Source: a virus
IMG/VR virus record: IMGVR_UViG_3300027763_000265
Coordinates: 1 to 21,761 of that record
DNA length: 21,761 bases
Direction: 5' to 3' (one strand)
Part shown: positions 19,348 through 21,761 of the stretch, in pieces
Position numbering within the stretch: position 1 is the stretch's first letter
Layout of the letters: each line of letters opens with the position of its first letter
The notes under the pieces: model-generated
Told to the model about the DNA's origin: nothing
The model's input: only the letters and a program-made list of their open reading frames with translations
Databases searched by the model: none
Program-made: the position numbers and the translations under genes

Positions 19348-20654
19348 CCTATAGCGGCGGCGTCACCCAGCGGCTGCTTGACATTGATCAGTTCAAGCGG
19401 CGGATTAACCACAACGATCCTGTTGCGAACATTTACCGCAATGCGATTGACCTGAACCGCTACAGCAACGCTATAGCCAACCAAGTGGTCACGGCATATA
19501 ACGACGTGATCCTCAGCGCGGTGGATGATCTGCGCCGTATAGACATGGGTGTAGCTACAGCAGGTGGTGGCATCGTGTCCCCTGCCAGCTACCAGGCACA
19601 GCGCTTGCGGGTGATCCTGGCCCAACTGCGGGAATCACTGGACACCTGGGCAGGCACCAGCACGGCATTGGTATCGGGTGAACTGCAAGGCTTAGCCGAG
19701 CTACAAACGCAGTTTATCACCGATCAAATGCGGCTAGCCATCCGTGGTGGTGTGGCCGATACGCGTGAGCTGTTGCCATCCCAGGTGGATGCCTTGCAGG
19801 CGGTGCGCACGGTGCAGGTATCGCCCAACTTTGCAGCCACCGTGGTCAGCGTCGATCCCACCGCAATCAATTTCACGTTGCCCGGCACTGGCGCTTTCAA
19901 CCTCACCGCTGGTCAAGGTGCCGCCATCACGCTGCCAAATGGCCAGATCGTAGAGAAAGCATTCCGTGGTTTAGCCGAGTCTCAGGCGCAGATGTTCAAC
20001 ACTGTGGTGCGTAACGGCGTCCTTACCGGCGAACCAACGCCACAGATCGCACGACGCCTGGTCGGCAACCTTGATTTTGGGCAACAGGCCATGTCAGTCC
20101 GGCAACGTGCTCTGGCCGGTGGTGAGGTGACCAAGATGGCAAACAACCAAGTGCTAACCATCGTGCGAACCAGTGTGCAGGACGTAAGCAACCAAGCCAG
20201 TCAGCAGGTCTACCGCGCCAACCCAGACATCACTGGCAAATATCGGTACGTTGCCACGCTTGACGGTCGCACCTCACCAATCTGCCGCTCACTTGACGGC
20301 CAAGAGTTTAAGTATGGCGACGGTCCCACACCACCTGTCCACTTCAACTGCCGCAGCACCACCATCCCGATCATTGACTATCAGGCACTTGGCATCCCAC
20401 CACCGGACTGGGGCACTGGTCCCAGCAAGCGTGCATCAGCAGATGGTCCAGTAGCTGGCAGCCTGAACTACGGCGAGTGGCTCAAGCAACAACCGAAGGC
20501 ATACCAAGCTGAAGTGCTCGGTACAACTCGTGCCGCGTACTTCAACAAGATTGCCGAGAAGGTTGGCCCGCGTGATGCCTTGGCACGCATGGTCCGCGAG
20601 GACGGCAGCGAAGTAACGTTGAAGCAGCTACAGCAACGATATGGCGAACCCTAA
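19344..20654 (+). CDS. Minor head / head morphogenesis protein (SPP1 gp7-like)
   Basis: A 436-residue protein. The C-terminal part has the signature of Phage_Mu_F/SPP1 gp7 proteins: TSVQDVSNQASQQVYRANPD, TLDGRTSPICRSLDGQEF (305-322, Cys314) and PVHFNCRSTTIP (331-342, Cys336), the paired Cys/His pattern of this family. Such proteins lie beside the portal and help head assembly or DNA delivery. It overlaps the portal gene by 4 bases and its end overlaps the next start by 14. The N-terminal half is helical and variable. The assignment of the domain is firm; the exact role is not. Confidence 0.88.
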   Translation: MTYSGGVTQRLLDIDQFKRRINHNDPVANIYRNAIDLNRYSNAIANQVVTAYNDVILSAVDDLRRIDMGVATAGGGIVSPASYQAQRLRVILAQLRESLDTWAGTSTALVSGELQGLAELQTQFITDQMRLAIRGGVADTRELLPSQVDALQAVRTVQVSPNFAATVVSVDPTAINFTLPGTGAFNLTAGQGAAITLPNGQIVEKAFRGLAESQAQMFNTVVRNGVLTGEPTPQIARRLVGNLDFGQQAMSVRQRALAGGEVTKMANNQVLTIVRTSVQDVSNQASQQVYRANPDITGKYRYVATLDGRTSPICRSLDGQEFKYGDGPTPPVHFNCRSTTIPIIDYQALGIPPPDWGTGPSKRASADGPVAGSLNYGEWLKQQPKAYQAEVLGTTRAAYFNKIAEKVGPRDALARMVREDGSEVTLKQLQQRYGEP

Positions 20655-20934
20655 GATCCGCTACTACCTCGACGGTCGCGTTCATTCCGACTGGGTTGAG
20701 GTCGCAGTTGGCGAGGCTGTTGTAGTCGCACGGCTACAGAAGGTGGAAGACGGCACCATCCAATGGGTTGATCAGTCCGGCCTACCATTAGGACACACGG
20801 AATCTCTTACCCATGGCCAAGAAACCGACGAAAGCCGACAAAAAAGTGGCAAAGGTGATGGGGGAGTTCAAACGCGGAACACTGCAAAGCAGCAAGCCAG
20901 GCCCCGGCAAAGGTCCCAAGGTGAAAAGCCGTAA
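20641..20934 (+). CDS. Hypothetical protein (97 aa) with out-of-frame overlap
   Basis: The ATG at 20641 lies 14 bases inside the head gene and opens a 97-residue frame. The first 60 residues look genuine (MANPKIRYYLDGRVHSDWVE, then a strand-rich VVVARLQKVEDGTIQWVDQ). The last 40 are basic, Gln- and Arg-rich and overlap the DUF6496-like gene in another frame for 122 bases, so this tail may be a by-product of the overlap. No family recognised. Confidence 0.55.
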   Translation: MANPKIRYYLDGRVHSDWVEVAVGEAVVVARLQKVEDGTIQWVDQSGLPLGHTESLTHGQETDESRQKSGKGDGGVQTRNTAKQQARPRQRSQGEKP

Positions 20935-21007
20935 GCAGGCAATCGCCATTGCACTAAGCGAAGCAGGTAAGACACAGAAGCCCGCCAAGAAAAAAGGAAT
21001 GAAGTGA
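20813..21007 (+). CDS. DUF6496-like small basic protein (64 aa)
   Basis: A 64-residue Lys-rich protein. KKVAKVMGEFKRGTLQSSK and KVKSRKQAIAIALSEAGK match the DUF6496 pattern ('VMxEFKxGxLKS...xxxKQAIAIALSEA') common in phage head regions and some bacteria; its function is unknown. High charge suggests DNA or capsid binding. It overlaps the preceding frame by 122 bases, and its stop shares one base with the next ATG (TGATG). Confidence 0.8.
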   Translation: MAKKPTKADKKVAKVMGEFKRGTLQSSKPGPGKGPKVKSRKQAIAIALSEAGKTQKPAKKKGMK

Positions 21008-21177
21008 TGCCTAAGAAACCTGGCCTTTACGCCAATATCAACGCAAAGCGCAAGCGGATCGAAGCTGGCAGCGATGAGCGCATGGCGCGTCGTGGTGAAG
21101 AAGGTCGCCCCAGTGCAGCAGACTTCAAGGCCGCTGCCAAAACAGCCAAGCCACGGAAGCCGAAGAAGAAAAAATGA
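21007..21177 (+). CDS. Small basic phage protein (56 aa)
   Basis: A 56-residue, Lys- and Arg-rich protein: MPKKPGLYANINAKRKRIEA, then GRPSAADFKAAAKTAKPRKP. It matches my memory of a 'PGLYANIxAKRKRIxAGS' protein that is frequent in phage structural modules and has no known role. It lies one base after the DUF6496-like stop and overlaps the next ATG by 4 bases, so the three small basic genes form a coupled chain. Confidence 0.7.
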   Translation: MPKKPGLYANINAKRKRIEAGSDERMARRGEEGRPSAADFKAAAKTAKPRKPKKKK

Positions 21178-21446
21178 TCACCTATCGCGGCGAGCAATTT
21201 GACGGGTACAACCAACCCAAGCGGACGCCTAAGCATCCGAACAAGTCCCATGCCGTACTGGCAAAGGATGGTGAAACCGTCAAGTTGATTCGTTTCGGCC
21301 AGCAAGGTGTCAGTGGTAGCCCAGCAAAAAAGAACGAATCAGACGCTGATAAGGCACGACGCGACGCTTTCAAGGCACGCCACGCCGAAAACATTGCCAA
21401 AGGCAAAATGTCAGCCGCTTACTGGGCAAACAAGGTTAAGTGGTGA
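21174..21446 (+). CDS. Conserved phage protein (90 aa, 'YRGEQFDGYNQPKRTPKHP' type)
   Basis: A 90-residue basic protein opening MITYRGEQFDGYNQPKRTPK, with VKLIRFGQQGVSGSP in the middle and RHAENIAKGKMSAAYWANKV near the end. I recall this family from cyanophages and other phages, where it lies near portal or scaffold genes; its role is unknown, with proposals linked to DNA packaging or head assembly. It is complete, its ATG overlaps the previous stop, and its end overlaps the converging gene by 11 bases. Confidence 0.75.
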   Translation: MITYRGEQFDGYNQPKRTPKHPNKSHAVLAKDGETVKLIRFGQQGVSGSPAKKNESDADKARRDAFKARHAENIAKGKMSAAYWANKVKW

Positions 21447-21678
21447 TCTCTTGTTCATTGATCCATTCCTTCAGCGCCACCACATAGCCACGCAACAAGC
21501 TTGCTTGCCTGAGGTGCCACACGTCACCTGTGGCTAGATACAGCCGCACATGGTTGTCCACGCCATGAAGCGCTTCCTTGATCACCGGGTTCCAAGGCTC
21601 CCGAATCGGTGTGTTCCACTCGCGCTTGGCCACGACTGCAAAGCTGTCATACACTGAACGTGAACACCCTACGGGCAT
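21436..21678 (-). CDS. Hypothetical protein (80 aa), minus strand within head genes
   Basis: An 80-residue protein, with IREPWNPVIKEALHGVDNHV and RLYLATGDVWHLRQASLLRG, then YVVALKEWINEQE. The pattern resembles small phage proteins with '...YLxTGDxWxLxxAxxLRxYVxxLKxWI'. Its start codon lies 3 bases from the next plus-strand ATG and its tail overlaps the previous gene by 11, so it is wedged against the grain of the head operon. Function unknown; no membrane span. Confidence 0.65.
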   Translation of the reverse strand: MPVGCSRSVYDSFAVVAKREWNTPIREPWNPVIKEALHGVDNHVRLYLATGDVWHLRQASLLRGYVVALKEWINEQEITT

Positions 21679-21681
21679 TTC

Positions 21682-21761
21682 ATGACTGACGATGTGATCC
21701 AGGAACCTACGGTGACTGGTGGCGACGATACAGATGCACTCAAACGCAGTATTGAGGCACT
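21682..21761 (+). CDS. Start of probable scaffold protein gene, cut by window edge
   Basis: An ATG at 21682 opens a frame that runs off the right edge; the first 26 residues are MTDDVIQEPTVTGGDDTDAL and KRSIEA. An acidic, Thr- and Asp-rich beginning is typical of phage scaffold proteins, which follow the portal and minor head genes. Only position and composition support this. The start is 3 bases from the divergent ATG at 21678. Confidence 0.45.
   Translation, partial: MTDDVIQEPTVTGGDDTDALKRSIEA

Noticed and set aside
1-21761. tRNA or rRNA genes
   Set aside because: No cloverleaf with a T-loop motif or conserved rRNA sequence was seen by eye; a covariance search was not possible.

Overview
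The window looks like part of a temperate, tailed (probably siphovirus-type) cyanophage, or an integrated prophage, of a picocyanobacterium of the Synechococcus/Cyanobium kind. Reasons: a tyrosine integrase end, a complete lysis, recombination/replication and packaging/head gene set, very tight gene packing with ATGA overlaps, and several small proteins (DUF7936-like, DUF3310, DUF6496-like, short Lys-rich proteins) that I recognise from cyanophages. The host assignment is inference; no host gene, tRNA or rRNA is visible.

Layout from left to right. (1) 1-2831, plus strand: integrase C-terminus, a promoter, small conserved phage proteins, a membrane protein, a small hydrophobic protein with a possible -1 frameshift extension, a C39-like peptidase (candidate endolysin) and a dCTP-deaminase-family protein. 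(2) 2838-7095, mostly minus strand: about sixteen small early-type genes in chained, overlapping operons. Two of their promoters share one design, with a hairpin at the predicted 5' end followed by a CAAAT-type repeat leader. A plus-strand HNH endonuclease and its partner interrupt this block. (3) 7331-9390, minus strand: SSB-like protein, HTH protein, RecT-like annealing protein and RecE-like exonuclease, the usual double-strand-end recombination set. (4) 9447-14579, plus strand: SF2 helicase, VRR-NUC nuclease, ribbon-helix-helix regulator and primase-helicase, with one inverted PD-(D/E)XK nuclease gene. Each divergent junction of this region carries a compact two-way promoter. (5) 14573-14904: a gene-free stretch with many copies of a 9-base motif (TGTCACGCT) in two oppositely oriented arrays around a pyrimidine/AT-rich core; a candidate replication origin or packaging site. 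(6) 14974-21761, plus strand: small and large terminase, a zincin-like metallopeptidase, portal, minor head protein, small basic proteins, one minus-strand gene and the start of a probable scaffold gene.

Together the genes suggest early host takeover by the small-ORF operons, recombination-coupled replication by the RecE/RecT/SSB, helicase and primase genes, headful or cos packaging by the terminase pair, head assembly by portal and minor head protein, and lysis by the C39-like peptidase with membrane partners. The most unusual points are the bipartite 9-mer array, the A AAA AAG slippery site at 1345-1351, the paired symmetric divergent promoters, and the repeated promoter-hairpin-leader module.
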